Below the pieces are notes generated by a model. That model made no database searches, was not told the origin of the DNA, and saw only the letters and a list, made by a program, of their open reading frames with translations. This document shows, in pieces, positions 37,701-48,178 of a stretch of 64,000 nt of DNA (position 1 is its first letter; every line of letters starts with the position of its first letter). Origin of the DNA: Chondrosia reniformis. Taxonomy: Eukaryota; Porifera; Demospongiae; Chondrillida; Chondrillidae. The stretch spans positions 9,548,001 to 9,612,000 of the forward strand of contig OX359190.1 in the NCBI GenBank assembly GCA_947172415.1. The letters run 5' to 3'. The position numbers were made by a program, and so were the translations under genes.

Positions 37701-40098
37701 GTATCTACAAACATGAGATAATGCTGATGAAGACCTCCGGGTCGAAACATTCAATTTGTTTTTAAATACAATTGTTGCTGAGTCTCAATAAATTAGTATA
37801 CTCATTTTGAATGCAACAAAAACCCTTTATCACTTCATCTACACATATATACAGTATTATACATATTATGTATGTACATACATGCATGGTATCTTATATT
37901 CTCCATCTTGCTGCCCTCCTCCCTCCCTCCACTCACTCCCTCTCCGCCTTCTTTCACAGCTACTCTCATTCCCCTCCATACCCTCCTCTCTCTCCCATCC
38001 CTCTCCATTCCCTCCTCTCTTTCCCATCCCTCTCCCACTTCCTCCATTCCCACCTCTCTCTCCCATCCCCTTCCATACCCTCCTCTCTTTCCCATCCCCC
38101 TTCCATCTCCCTCCATTCCCTCCTCTCTCTCTCATCCCCCTCCTCTCTCTCTCTCTCATCCCCCTCCTCTCTCTCTCTCTCTCTCATCCCCCTCCCTAAC
38201 TTATACTTGGTATTATACGGCTCACATGTCATCCAAACTCAGCAGGTCTGCCATACTCTCTTTTCCATCTTGTTGAAGCTGATCTTGAAACTTATTCAAT
38301 CTGTCTGTCAGCATATGGTTGAACCTGAAGTCCTCAGAAAATTGAGTAACCCAATAGCTGTAGTAGAGAGACAGATTATTTGTAGAAGGAATAAGAGAGA
38401 AAAATAAGAAAAACATTGTACACAGATAATTTACATACAAGTAAATGAATATACTTGCAAGATTTCAAATAGCTCACATTATGAATTAACAACACCTTTT
38501 TGTCAAAACATGCTGATTGTTATTTTGTAATCTTATATTGATAATATATCATCACAGGCTATTCTGGATGACCCTGGTCACATATATCACATCACAGGTT
38601 TTAATGGACGCTTGCAAGTTTTCAAATTCACAAACTCAAACAGCATTAATAAGTGCCAAACATATTTGCACTTACTATAAATACACTATATAGTATTCAC
38701 TATAATATGTAGGAGGTGTGGAAATGAAAGGGACACTCTGGGTGGGGCTTACTGAATGGCTCGAATGACTGCTAACTGTGATATCTCAGCATCATTGCCC
38801 TCCCCCTGCGTGCCAGTCTTGAGCTCAACTGTATCAGATATGGTACCTTTGCAAAATCTGAACTACATGTTAAGGAATGGACAACTTCATCAGATCCAAC
38901 CAAGAATCTACCAAACTATCACTCACCCATCCCAGGCCTCACTCACCCACCCCGTGCCTCACTCACCCACCCATCCCAGGCCTCACTCACTCACCCATCC
39001 CAGGCCTCACTCACTCACCCATCCCAGGCCTCACTCACTCACCCATCCCGGGCCTCACTCACTCACCCACCCCGGGCCTCACTCACTCACCCATCCCAGG
39101 CCTCACTCACTCACCCATCGCAGGCCTCACTCACTCACCCATCCCAGGCCTCACTCACCCATCCCGGGCCTCACTCACCCATCCCAGGCCTCACTCACTC
39201 ACCCATCCCAGGCCTCATTCATCTGTCATATCTCTCTCTATGCCTGAATACCATATCCTTCACAATACCGGACAACACACATCTATGTATACGCAGGTGC
39301 TGGTGAAGGGGGAATTCACAGATGCTTAGCCCAGAATTATAGATCTGAAAGAAAAATGTCTCCTCATCTGAAGTCTTATAAATCAATGGGTTAGGCCGTT
39401 CATGAGTCTGGTTAATCTCATTGATGGATGAATAGGCAAATATATACAGTTCACATGAAGACATAGACAGTAGAGCTTTGGGAAGAGATTGCTAAGGAGA
39501 GCTCCAAAGGATACATATCTAAGAACAGATCAAAGAGACTTAAGTCTTTGATGTACCACTTGGCAACCAGGAAGAAAGATTCTGGATGAGTTCTCCCGGG
39601 AGGAAAGTCCTGATTCTCTAATTCTATATGGAAAGAGACACATTAACATGTAGTGTATTCAACAATATTGAACTGTGTCACAGCAAAGATGAGATTAAAT
39701 GGGTGAAATAATAAAATGAACAGTTCTGATATACTCCATTAGTGTTATAGGAGCTAATTTAAAGTAAATACAATTGGTACATTTACTGTACTCTCATTAA
39801 TATAAGCTTTCTTTGTTATAATTATATTTACTCCACTTGTACTGCACAATCAGTAAAACCAATTGTATTTAGCAGTTTTGAATAATTAATACTTTCATTT
39901 TCATAAGAGAAGCATTGAGAGATGTATATGGTATTGTACACATACATATTGCAACTTGCACTGCACTAAAGATGAGAGTAATATAATGATTGTCTGTTGA
40001 CTCAGAGAGAATATATGCTAATAAACATTAAAAAACGTCATTATTCATCACATACCGAAATGTCCAAGTACTTCTCTAAGAAGTTCGCCCAACTTCAT
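31788..40098 (-). CDS. RasGRP: Ras guanyl-nucleotide releasing protein
   Basis: Loads GTP on Ras/Rap at membranes in response to diacylglycerol and calcium. Fourteen exons: 40098-40056, 39623-39515, 38857-38753, 38357-38226, 37658-37462, 37032-36716, 36425-36317, 35955-35768, 35091-34879, 34000-33882, 33343-33208, 32868-32754, 32649-32540, 31958-31788; total 2064 nt, 687 residues. Residues 1-130 are the REM domain ([14 protein letters not shown]). Residues 150-400 are the CDC25-type RasGEF domain ([61 protein letters not shown]). EF-hands lie at about 470-540; the second loop [12 protein letters not shown] is canonical, the first ([12 protein letters not shown]) is one residue short and probably weak. 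The C1 domain at about 535-585 fits HX12CX2CX13CX2CX4HX2CX7C exactly. A short coiled coil ([19 protein letters not shown]) ends the protein, as in RASGRP1. Intron 2 is U12-type. Confidence 0.93.
31949..32155. repeat. Tandem duplication over the last RasGRP 3' splice site
   Basis: About 103 bp starting GATCCCGTGCCTATGATGTA is repeated back to back with almost no change. It includes the acceptor and first bases of the last coding exon, so the acceptor exists twice (about 31959 and 32061). Confidence 0.88.
32890..33130 (-). mobile_element. SINE-like element in RasGRP intron 11
   Basis: In reverse it ends AATGATTACTTGTGGTTTTA TTATC, the tail also seen at 23400-23440. The head near 33115 (AATTTGATCCCTGC) resembles a B box but is diverged. 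Confidence 0.4.
34645..34728 (+). repeat. (AACAA)n tract
   Basis: Repeated AACAAAACAACAA in RasGRP intron 9; simple low-complexity DNA. Confidence 0.9.
35531..35718 (+). repeat. 20-bp minisatellite in RasGRP intron 8
   Basis: Nine to ten copies of a 20-bp unit ATGGGTCCTGAACGTACAAT, with changes at two or three positions, 50 bp from the donor of exon 8. Confidence 0.96.
35985..36180 (+). repeat. Dispersed repeat R1, near-full copy in RasGRP intron 7
   Basis: Runs from CACACCATTTTTCTTACATG through GAGAGCTTTGGATGAGGATA to CTTCTTGATCTTTTGTGAGT, closely matching the copy at 1788. Confidence 0.7.
36495..36640 (+). repeat. (GGAT)n tract in RasGRP intron 6
   Basis: GGATGGATGGATGAGTGGAT repeats with GGAC variants over about 145 bp. 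Confidence 0.95.
37255..37450 (-). repeat. Dispersed repeat R1, reverse copy in RasGRP intron 5
   Basis: TCACTGATGAAGGGTGGAAT, CCCAGAAACAGCTGTCTGAC and GCATAGCATGTAGGAAAATG: R1 in reverse, ending a few bases from exon 5. Confidence 0.7.
37910..38205 (+). repeat. CT-rich imperfect minisatellite in RasGRP intron 4
   Basis: TCCCATCCCTCTCCATTCCC and similar units, then (CT)n with ATCCCCCTCC. It lies just downstream of exon 4 in gene direction. The shadow open frames on both strands have repeat composition only. Confidence 0.92.
38858..39514 (-). other. U12-type GT-AG intron (RasGRP intron 2)
   Basis: The minus-strand intron begins GTATCCTTT, the exact minor-spliceosome GT-type donor. It has TTCCTTAAC at 38877-38869 with the branch A about 12 nt from the CAG end. 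The join (phase 2) gives [20 protein letters not shown] and keeps the REM frame open into RAIHYWV. Length 657 nt. Confidence 0.82.
38925..39220 (+). repeat. 24-bp minisatellite inside the RasGRP U12 intron
   Basis: About twelve copies of CCCATCCCAGGCCTCACTCA CTCA, some missing one CACT, adjoining the branch-site end of the intron. Confidence 0.95.
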
Positions 40099-40801
40099 GT
40101 TCACTGAAGACTATACTGAAGGTATATAGTAAATTTTGACTTATTGACCCCGTTCCGGCTACTGTTCATTGCTTTCAGTTTGTAATAACTTACCGTGTTA
40201 TTATGGTTCAAAGTTTATTTAATATGTGTTTCGTTCAGCTGTCCTCGTTTATTCGATTCGTAAGGGTCTTTGACAGGATCTTTAGATACTCCGTCCCCTC
40301 GGCGACTCGCGTACTGTAATTTATTGTGGTTTACGGAGCATTTCGTTCGCTTCCAATAAGAAGCCAGACCGGTAAAGGCCCATGGGCCATTAATTTAAAC
40401 AGCCGCATGTAGACTTTCTTCAAATATTTTAACATTCACTCCTACACACGCCACTCAGAGAGCCATGCTTGAAAAAATATATGGTTGAACGAGTCAATTG
40501 ACAGCTGGTCCAATAACTATTTAGAGTTGCTATGTATATTTCATTCTGAACTCACTCGAGTTGAAACACAAAATCTTTCAAAAAGATGGCCTAAAGAAAG
40601 TGAGTTGCTAAGGTGTTGCAATTTGGAGTAACTGGAGCAGTGCAAGTGAAACATACTTGAGATGAACACGAGTACCATTATACAATCAGAATCTAAATTA
40701 CTTCAAAGTAAAATGCAAAATATTTGTGCTTGTAACCAATATCCTGAAATTCTTAATACTTTGTATACATTGCAAACAAATGATGCAGAACTCCTACTAG
40801 T
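40099..40801. other. RasGRP upstream region / GTF2A1 3' flank
   Basis: A 700-bp gap between two genes on the same (minus) strand. Its middle (about 40230-40390) is richer in GC and CpG than its surroundings, as expected for a promoter. No coding sequence seen. Confidence 0.5.
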
Positions 40802-43800
40802 TCACCATTCCGCTTCACCATTGGCCTTTTGAAAGACATAGTCCCTGTTTCTGACACTCATTATTCCATTCTTTAGATAAAATTTCCACTTGACTTTGTT
40901 GGATCTTGTAACCTAGAGAGAGAAAACAAAGAAAGTTTTGAAGGAGGAAAATTAATTATAAAAATAAAAAGATATACCAGGTATACAATGTCAAAGCTAG
41001 TAATCATTATACACACTTCTGGTGATTTAGCTGTTATACAGTGCTGATTAATTAACTAAAGACTACGTATTATAGAATGAGGATCTTCTTCAAACTGTGT
41101 CAAGCCTATCTTTTAGATGGTAATTCTTTCATTGGCTAATGTTTCCCACATAAACAAATAATTACTAGTTGCATCTGAACTAGACACACAAAAAGGTTGA
41201 AAGATGATATATCATTGTTATACACCTTTAACATTATCACAAAAAGCCAAAAAATGAAATTCATAAAATTTCATAAATTCCAACAGTCCACAAAGTTATT
41301 CCATATATTTAGTTCACTTACCTAAAATGGAAATAACCGAATTACTGTTCCATGATAAGTGTGTATACGTACACACACACACACGTGAATTGACACTACA
41401 TTAGCAAACACAACTAATAGTTCCATACCTTGTCAAATTGACAGATAATTATATCTGTATTTCCATCCTCGGAATTGTTGCCATCTGTAAGATCATCATC
41501 ATCTTCAGAGTTCAAAGGATTATCATCATCATCTGCTTTACTGTCTCGATCGCCCTCAGCCTCTTCCTAACGGCAGAGAGTGACGGAGTGACAGAGAGTG
41601 ACATAGTGACAAGAGTAACAGAGAGTGACAGAGTGACATAGAGTAGCAGAGTGACATAGAGTAGCAGAGTGACATAGAGTAGCAGAGTGACATAGAGTAG
41701 CAGAGTGACATAGAGTAGCAGAGTGACATAGAGTAGCAGAGTGACATAGAGTAGCAGAGTGACATACGTAGAGTAGCAGAGTGACATAGAGTGACAGAGT
41801 GACATAGAGTAGCAGAGTGACATAGAGTAGCAGAGTGACAGAGTGACAAGAGTAACAGAGAGTGACAGAGTGACATAGAGTAACAGAGAGTGACAGTGAC
41901 ATAGAGATATTCTATCTGTATATTTCTTCAGCCTCATATACATACACATATCAACCCCATATCTTCAGGAAAATGGTGTGTTTAGATATTTGTTCATATC
42001 AGCCATCAAAGAAATCTCTTTCTTTACACAATATGCAGTACAATATGTCCTCTCTTACATCATCAGACTCCTCCTCCTCCTCATCTTCGCTACTGCTGTC
42101 ACCATGGGGACCATCAAGTTGAACAAAAGCCTTCACTTTTCTTTGTCTCCGTTGAACACCTTCTCCTACAGCAGATTTAGACTCCACTTTCTTCACTGCA
42201 TGTCTCCCTGCTCTTCTGCTGTTCTTCCTCCTTGTCATTAGGAAAGGCGGTAATGAAGAGAGGGAAAGTGTAGCATCAGATTCCAGTGTATCGGAGGCAA
42301 CCAATTCCACTTCAATAGTGTCTCCTGAACGCTGTAAAACAGAAACGTCTTGCTCACAATACTTGTTGAAGTCAGGAATGCTACTAATTTCATTTTAATG
42401 ATTCCGGACTACTTTAGCTATGAATAACAACTTGGATTAAATATTGAGATGTCTTGGAAAATATAAATATAGGAAGAGAGGTAATAAGAGCATAAAAAGA
42501 CATAAATGTACTCCATCTCTGTTTTACCTTTTGTCAACAAAATAACTATGAATATAATTACATACTTTATCCACAAGTGAAGTAAATTCCACTAATTCAT
42601 CATAATTCCCATCCACCTGTGAAGGATTTGAATTCTTTGACTGCTTGTTGCCATGGTTACCTTGAACTGTTGATGATGACGATGGGCTGCCCTGAGTGGT
42701 GGTTGCTATTGGCAACTGTATAGTGGGCATTTGCATAGGGTTATTAGTAAGGACAGACAGTGGTATGTTACCGCCACTGAGAGCTAACTGACTAAGATGC
42801 ACAGGAACCATCTGAAAGGAGGAGAGAGGGAGAACGTGAGAAGGGAGAGTGAGAGAAGGGAGAATGTGAGAAGGGAGAACGTGAGAAGGGAGAATGTGAG
42901 AAGGGAGAACGTGAGAAGGTAGAGTGTGAGAAGGGAGAACGTGAGAAGGTAGAGTGTGAGAAGGGAGAATGTGAGAAGGGAGAACGTGAGAAGGTAGAGT
43001 GTGAGAAGGGAGAACGTGAGAAGGTAGAGTGTGAGAAGGGAGAACGTGAGAAGGTAGAGTGTGAGAAGGGAGAATGTGAGAAGGGAGAACGTGAGAAGGT
43101 AGAGTGTGAGAAGGGAGAACGTGAGAAGGTAGAGTGTGAGAAGGGAGAATGTGAGAAGGTAGAGTGTGAGAAGGGAGAATGTGAGAAGGTAGAGTGTGAG
43201 AAGGGAGAATGTGAGAAGGGAGAGAGGGAGAGTGAGAGAAGGGAGAGAGGGAGAGTGAGTGGAGCAATGGAGTTCCTTACTCACCCCTGGCATCTGGTAG
43301 AACAAGTGGGGTATTCCTGAGGGGTACTGGAGGACCTGGGGTAGGGCAGTGCTATTTCCAGTTTGATTTTGTGTGGATACTGCTTTGCCAGCTGCACAAC
43401 ATTCATACAAACAACCAATGAAATTCAGGGGTCTGAGTGATAGGAGATTCAGTTTAATTTTAACACTAACCTTGAGATGAAGATTGTGACTGAGTTTGAT
43501 TCTGGCCCTGGGTCTGGCTCTGGCTCTGGGCCTGATTCTGGCTCTGGCCCTGGGCCTGATTCTGGCTCTGGGCCTGGGCCTGGGCCTGGGCTTGCACTAA
43601 TGTTTGAAGGCGCTGTTGCTGAATTTGCTGAAGTGCCTGTTGAGTGAGTTGCGTACCACTAGTAGTGACCCGATCCGGCTGTCTCACTACTTGGACAGAA
43701 GTAGTAATCGGGTCTTGGGGAGTTGCCTTCTTCTGTTGTTGTCGTGCCATGTGAAGTTGGTGCTGTTGCTATGGTGATGACAAACACACAATGGAGAGGA

Positions 43801-45049
43801 TAACATGTTAATATGACTCTGAGTTTATGAGGAATATGAGGAAGGTAATCATGGTAACGACCTTTAAACCTAAACAGATTATAAAATTGTCCAGATCATA
43901 AGAAGCTACATTCACACTTAGTGGTATTACTCAGACATTGGAGACAAATGAGAGCTATAAGCAAGAAACATGAAGTGGAATCGGACATTCATCTCATGCT
44001 GGAACCAACTGAGGAAAACCAAAACTGACCAGCCATCTTGGGTACAACCACCCTAGCTGTGATAATCAAACCACAACCATTACATGGAACATTGGGCATG
44101 GACCAACTGAATTTCTTATTTCATTCTCTGCGGGTGGATCATTTAACTCACCATGACAACACTCGAGGACTGGTGATGACCTGGTTGTGACCTTGAAGGC
44201 ATGAAAGATGCACCTTCTAGATCCACTGGTGTACGAGAGAGAGATCCAGTTTGCTTCAATCTGGTCTCCCATTTCTAATATTAGAAATGGAAATGGGAAT
44301 AAGGTGCACATTCAATTAGTACAAACACAAAACACTAAAAGTGAAACGACAAACATAACAGATGGAGCAGAAGAAGTAAAGAAAAGACTCCAGTATCTTC
44401 ATCCAAAGCCCTCTCCAGGTTTAGTTCCCTATAGGCTTTTTTACAGAGTAGGCATAGCATGTAGGAAAATGGTGTATTAGATTTTTCATGGCTAGTGGAA
44501 AAAGAAGAAAAATTGTATCTAAAGTTAAGCCATTAATTAAGGAAATTATATTTTAGTCTATTCTATTTGTATATTTCCTTCACCCTACATACATCTGTCA
44601 ACCGTATCTACAGGAAAATGTTATTTTAGATTTTTGATGATAAAGACACAAAATCATTGGAAGGAAGACCAACTACTTCTCCTAAAGTAAGCATGACAAA
44701 ACAGACACTGTTACCTCTCTGAGTTCCTTCAGAACCTGTTCATCTACTCCCTCGTTAAGAAAGGCGTCCCTGATGTTCCTACAAACATCTGCTATCACCG
44801 ATTTATACAGGGACTCCTGTTGAAATAACATTCATAGACATATCTTAATTGTATTCATGGGGCCATACGACCACAATATATAAATAGGAACACGCTTTTG
44901 AGAGTACTTGTCAAAGTAGCTATCTTTAGTGTTCCGCTCTACAATCTAGCTAATATAGTTGCCCTTTAATCTTTTGAATATATATTTACATTTTCAAAGA
45001 CTTTCAGCCGCTAACTTACTGTAGGATCGGGATTCGAGAAAGTGGACAT
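40802..45049 (-). CDS. GTF2A1: TFIIA alpha/beta subunit precursor
   Basis: General transcription factor that stabilises TBP on the TATA element. Eight exons: 45049-45020, 44816-44715, 43762-43471, 43391-43285, 42811-42566, 42331-42059, 41566-41429, 40912-40802; 1299 nt, 432 residues. The N-terminal helix domain is LYKSVIADVCRNIRDAFLNE through GVDEQVLKELRE. A Gln-rich linker follows (AQAQAQAQSQNQAQ). The C-terminal beta domain is acidic, then DIIICQFDKV.RS.KVKWKFYLKNGIM...YVFQKANGEAEW, the family's end. QVDG at residues 242-245 matches the Taspase-1 site that splits human TFIIA into alpha and beta. A second such motif, QLDG, is at 330-333 in exon 6, which has a basic stretch not typical of the vertebrate protein. 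Introns carry 18-bp and 15-bp minisatellites. Confidence 0.93.
41575..41910 (+). repeat. 18-bp minisatellite in GTF2A1 intron 6
   Basis: AGTAGCAGAGTGACATAG repeated about 12 times, with flanking variants built from AGAGTGACA. Confidence 0.95.
42822..43258 (+). repeat. 15-bp minisatellite in GTF2A1 intron 4
   Basis: About 28 copies of a 15-bp unit GTGAGAAGGGAGAAC, in three variants (GGGAGAAC, GGGAGAAT, GGTAGAGT) whose order forms longer runs. The open frames through it are artefacts of the period being a multiple of three. Confidence 0.96.
44370..44485 (-). repeat. Dispersed repeat R1, reverse copy in GTF2A1 intron 2
   Basis: CTCCAGTATCTTCATCCAAA, GGTTTAGTTCCCTATAGGCT and GGCATAGCATGTAGGAAAAT in reverse R1 order. 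Confidence 0.65.
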
Positions 45050-45334
45050 TCACGGCTGCCTTACTTATATACTTGAAGAGGACATGATACGGAAATATAT
45101 AGAGTTTTACGGAGATATCCGTTGATTGCGTCATCACTTCCGCTACATGCTCGTTAATAATTGTAATTACAAATATACAATATAGTACACTATTCACACT
45201 AGAGTTTATAAAATAGTAAAACTTTAGGTGTTAAGTATGCTTCTATTTCATATGTATATATGTATATATATACAACTGTTATATATATATAGTAGAATAA
45301 GGATTTGTTATATATCTATATGCCTCCTTCCTTA

Positions 45335-48178
45335 TTAGGTAAATTTTACTTGACTAAACCTCCTGAAAAGCTCAACTTCTGAGAATGGTAAGTGATTACC
45401 ATTGTTGGGGCTGTCATCATCCTTCTTCAGAAAAATCTCTTCCTGTTGTTCTTTATCCGATGATTGCTTCTTCATATTCTGTTCCAAAAGAACTGGGCTC
45501 CTTTCCTTTATTTCTTCATCAATTCCTTGTCCCATCTTTCCTGCAGCCTTGTTTGGCTTCAAATAGGTGGACCAGAAAAAAGTTGCAAACAGGATCAGAT
45601 AACTGGTGTACAAGGCGACAGCTAGAATAGGGTTGGCGAGGTTAACCTCAACTCGTCCATCGCAATAAAAGGTGTGGTCCATCAGGGCATTGAGTAACAC
45701 ATAAGAGTTGATAAATATACCTACCACCATTTGGATGAGTTGCATTGAGGTTAAAGTCATATTAATCCATTTAGGAGGCCGATAAGAGCCTATGGCTCTT
45801 ATTGCATAATAGGAATACATAAATGTGTGCATGAAATAGTTCATTGCCATATGCCAGAGGAAGGTTGATGTGCTGTTGGCAAAGAAGAACCACACATAGA
45901 GAGTGACAGTGGTGTGATGATACCAATGTAGAAAAATCAGCTTCTGCTTCCTCAGTACAATGAAGATGGTATCACCAAATTCTAAGATTTTTGAAAAAGC
46001 AAAGAGAATGGCCCAGACGTTAGTAAAAATAGGCAAGTCTTCCTCCCAATCAGTTTGAGGATCAATCTTGCAAACGGAGGCAAACCACCCATTTTGGAGT
46101 ATCCTTTGAACAAACGGAATTCCTATAAAGTGTGGAAAAATGAACATGTTATCCCTATGACAACCTATCCAAAATTTGTAAATTTAAGAAGTGAGTTATT
46201 AATTGTTCACATGAAATTGGTAGGGTATGCATTATATTATTTAGATCTGAAAAATGGATACATGAATGTAGTATAACAAAAATCTTGGATTTAACAGGTT
46301 TCTGAAATTCAAATGCACTAATTGTTACATTCACTAGTGCACACACTAGATAAATACCACACAGACAGTGCAACTGTTTAACAGGTAAATGTTTGGTTTT
46401 CGGTGAGTTCTATTTTTGTCTTGACAACGCCTTTCTCTGCCATGTGGTTCCATTGTTATTTATTGTAACTGTATCCTTGTGAAAAGAATTGGTTCCATTT
46501 TTAGCTACAACGTCAACTGACTGCTCTGCCTTTCTATCAACAACTGACTTTGGCTTTTTTGTGGTCATGTAAGTGACGTAAAAGAAATGAGCAAAAAGCA
46601 CAAAGTAGCTGAAATACATTGCAAATGTGAGGTATATTGAAACACGATCTTTTTCAATCTTTCCATCACAATAGAAATGGGGATCAGCCACTATGTTGAT
46701 GTAAATATAAGTGTTGATCCATAAACCAGTAACCATTTGAATGAGTTGTAAGCTCGTTATCAGCATATTGACCCATTTCGGAGGTCTGATGTGACCACTA
46801 GCCCGAATAGCATAGTAAAGATACATGATGGAGTGAACAAAATAGTTCATCACAATGAACCATTGGTCTCCCGAACTGCAGTAACCATAGCGAAAGTAAC
46901 AATACATCATCACTGTGATATGATGATACCAATGTAGAAAAATGAGTTTTTGCTTGCGAAGGACAATGAACAAGGTATCTCCCAATTCCGGTAGCTTTGA
47001 CATGCAAAAAACATAGGCCCACATGCCTGCCTGTCCGGGAAGAATCGGAAGGTCTTCGCCCCAAGGGGCCTCTTCACTAGTCTTGCAAAGGCTAACGTGC
47101 CAACCATATTTTAAGACCCGTTTCAAAATGGGAATACCTGATGGGAAATTGAAACAAAGCAGCAGTCACCTTTGAGGTATGAACAACGTGACAGTCACTG
47201 GTTGAAATCAGCAATTCTTCTTAATTTTCAAGCTCTCTAGAGAACACTTGGAATGCCATAAAAATAAGTTTCCTCTATAGCATGAATTATCAATTATTGA
47301 GACTGTATTTCTAACCAGTGTCTGCCACTCCAAAAGAAAAAAAAAGAAAAAACCAATAATATACAGATGAAAATTTAAAGCTGAATTGTGCCTGTGTACA
47401 GGGGGGTGGGGTGACAGCACTGCCAGAAATTCAGGGATGGATCTAGGGAGAAATTTGTTCTGTATACTCTGTTATTGTGACAGAAATACTATTATATCTC
47501 TGCTTTTAGCTGTTAAATATTTATAGATCACTTTGTCACTAAGTCTATAAGTTACATTAAAGTCTTAAAATTCAACATTTGACTGCGTTTGAGAATGCTC
47601 AAAGACAATCTAGATCTGTCCCTCAGTCTTTCCTTCAAAAAAGCAAATACTTACAAAAACTAATTAAAAACATTAATCTGAATACAAAGTGAATTAAGAC
47701 ATACAAATGTCACTGCTTCCATTCATACAAACACGTTTACATGACAACCACAAATTCAGAGTCACATGATGATGATGGTAACATGATAACCACAAAAATG
47801 AAAAAAAAAATTGAAAATGAAAATGAAGAAGTTAATAACAAAGACATACTTTAAACAGGTTCTCACTTTATTAGACTATTTAAGGATCTGCATCCGCTTA
47901 ATAGACTTACCAGTGTGGTAAAACCCCATAAGACTGAACAAAGCCAAGGAGAGGCTCCACCCAAACAACCAGCGTCTCAAATCATATGGTTTGCGATCTG
48001 TCATCAGCCATTGTAGACCAAAGATTATGGTGACATACAAGGTTGCAGCATAGATTGACAAGTGCCAATTGTCTTGACACCAACCCATAGCTGTAGTGTA
48101 GTTAAAACGATTTTCTAGTTCACGAAAAGTATCCATCCTTCTAAATTCCTCAGATAAATATGATTGACCAGATTCCAA
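45335..48178 (-). CDS. ELOVL3/6-like fatty-acid elongase, distal 3' exon form
   Basis: Elongases condense malonyl-CoA with acyl-CoA in the ER membrane. The catalytic exon 46122-45335 starts in mid-protein (GIPFVQRILQNGW) and has no 5' exon of its own in the 290 bp before the neighbouring catalytic exon ends. Joined to exon 48178-47911 (donor G/GTAAGT) it gives 1056 nt, 351 residues, in phase. Motifs: ILEFGDTIFIVLRKQKLIFL, histidine box HWYHH, MNYFMHTFMYSYYA, several membrane segments, and a charged tail. So I infer either alternative terminal exons of one gene or a partial duplicate that lost its first exon. Intact frame and conserved catalytic box argue against simple decay. Confidence 0.7.
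46410..48178 (-). CDS. ELOVL3/6-like fatty-acid elongase, proximal 3' exon form
   Basis: Exons 48178-47911 and 47137-46410; 996 nt, 331 residues. Exon 1 gives the N-terminus and first membrane spans (YAATLYVTIIFGLQWLM, KPYDLRRWLFGWSLSLALFS). Exon 2 has LPELGDTLFIVLRKQKLIFL, histidine box HWYHH, MNYFVHSIMYLYYAIRA and YCDGKIEKDRV. The ELGDTxFIVLRKQKLIFLHWYHH block is typical of ELOVL3/6, which elongate saturated and monounsaturated C12-C16 acyl chains; substrate range is not shown by the sequence. The tail ends with a Lys/Arg-rich stretch (WQRKALSRQK), consistent with ER residence. It shares exon 1 with the distal form. Confidence 0.85.

Noticed and set aside
37807-38407. Pro/Ser-rich frames on the plus strand and Gly/Glu-rich frames on the minus strand
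   Set aside because: They translate a CT-rich intron tract of RasGRP; the real exon is 38226-38357 on the minus strand.
42524-43410. Long minus-strand frames with LPSHTLPSHVLP-type repeats
   Set aside because: Only the 42566-42811 and 43285-43391 parts are GTF2A1 exons; the repeat part is intron minisatellite.
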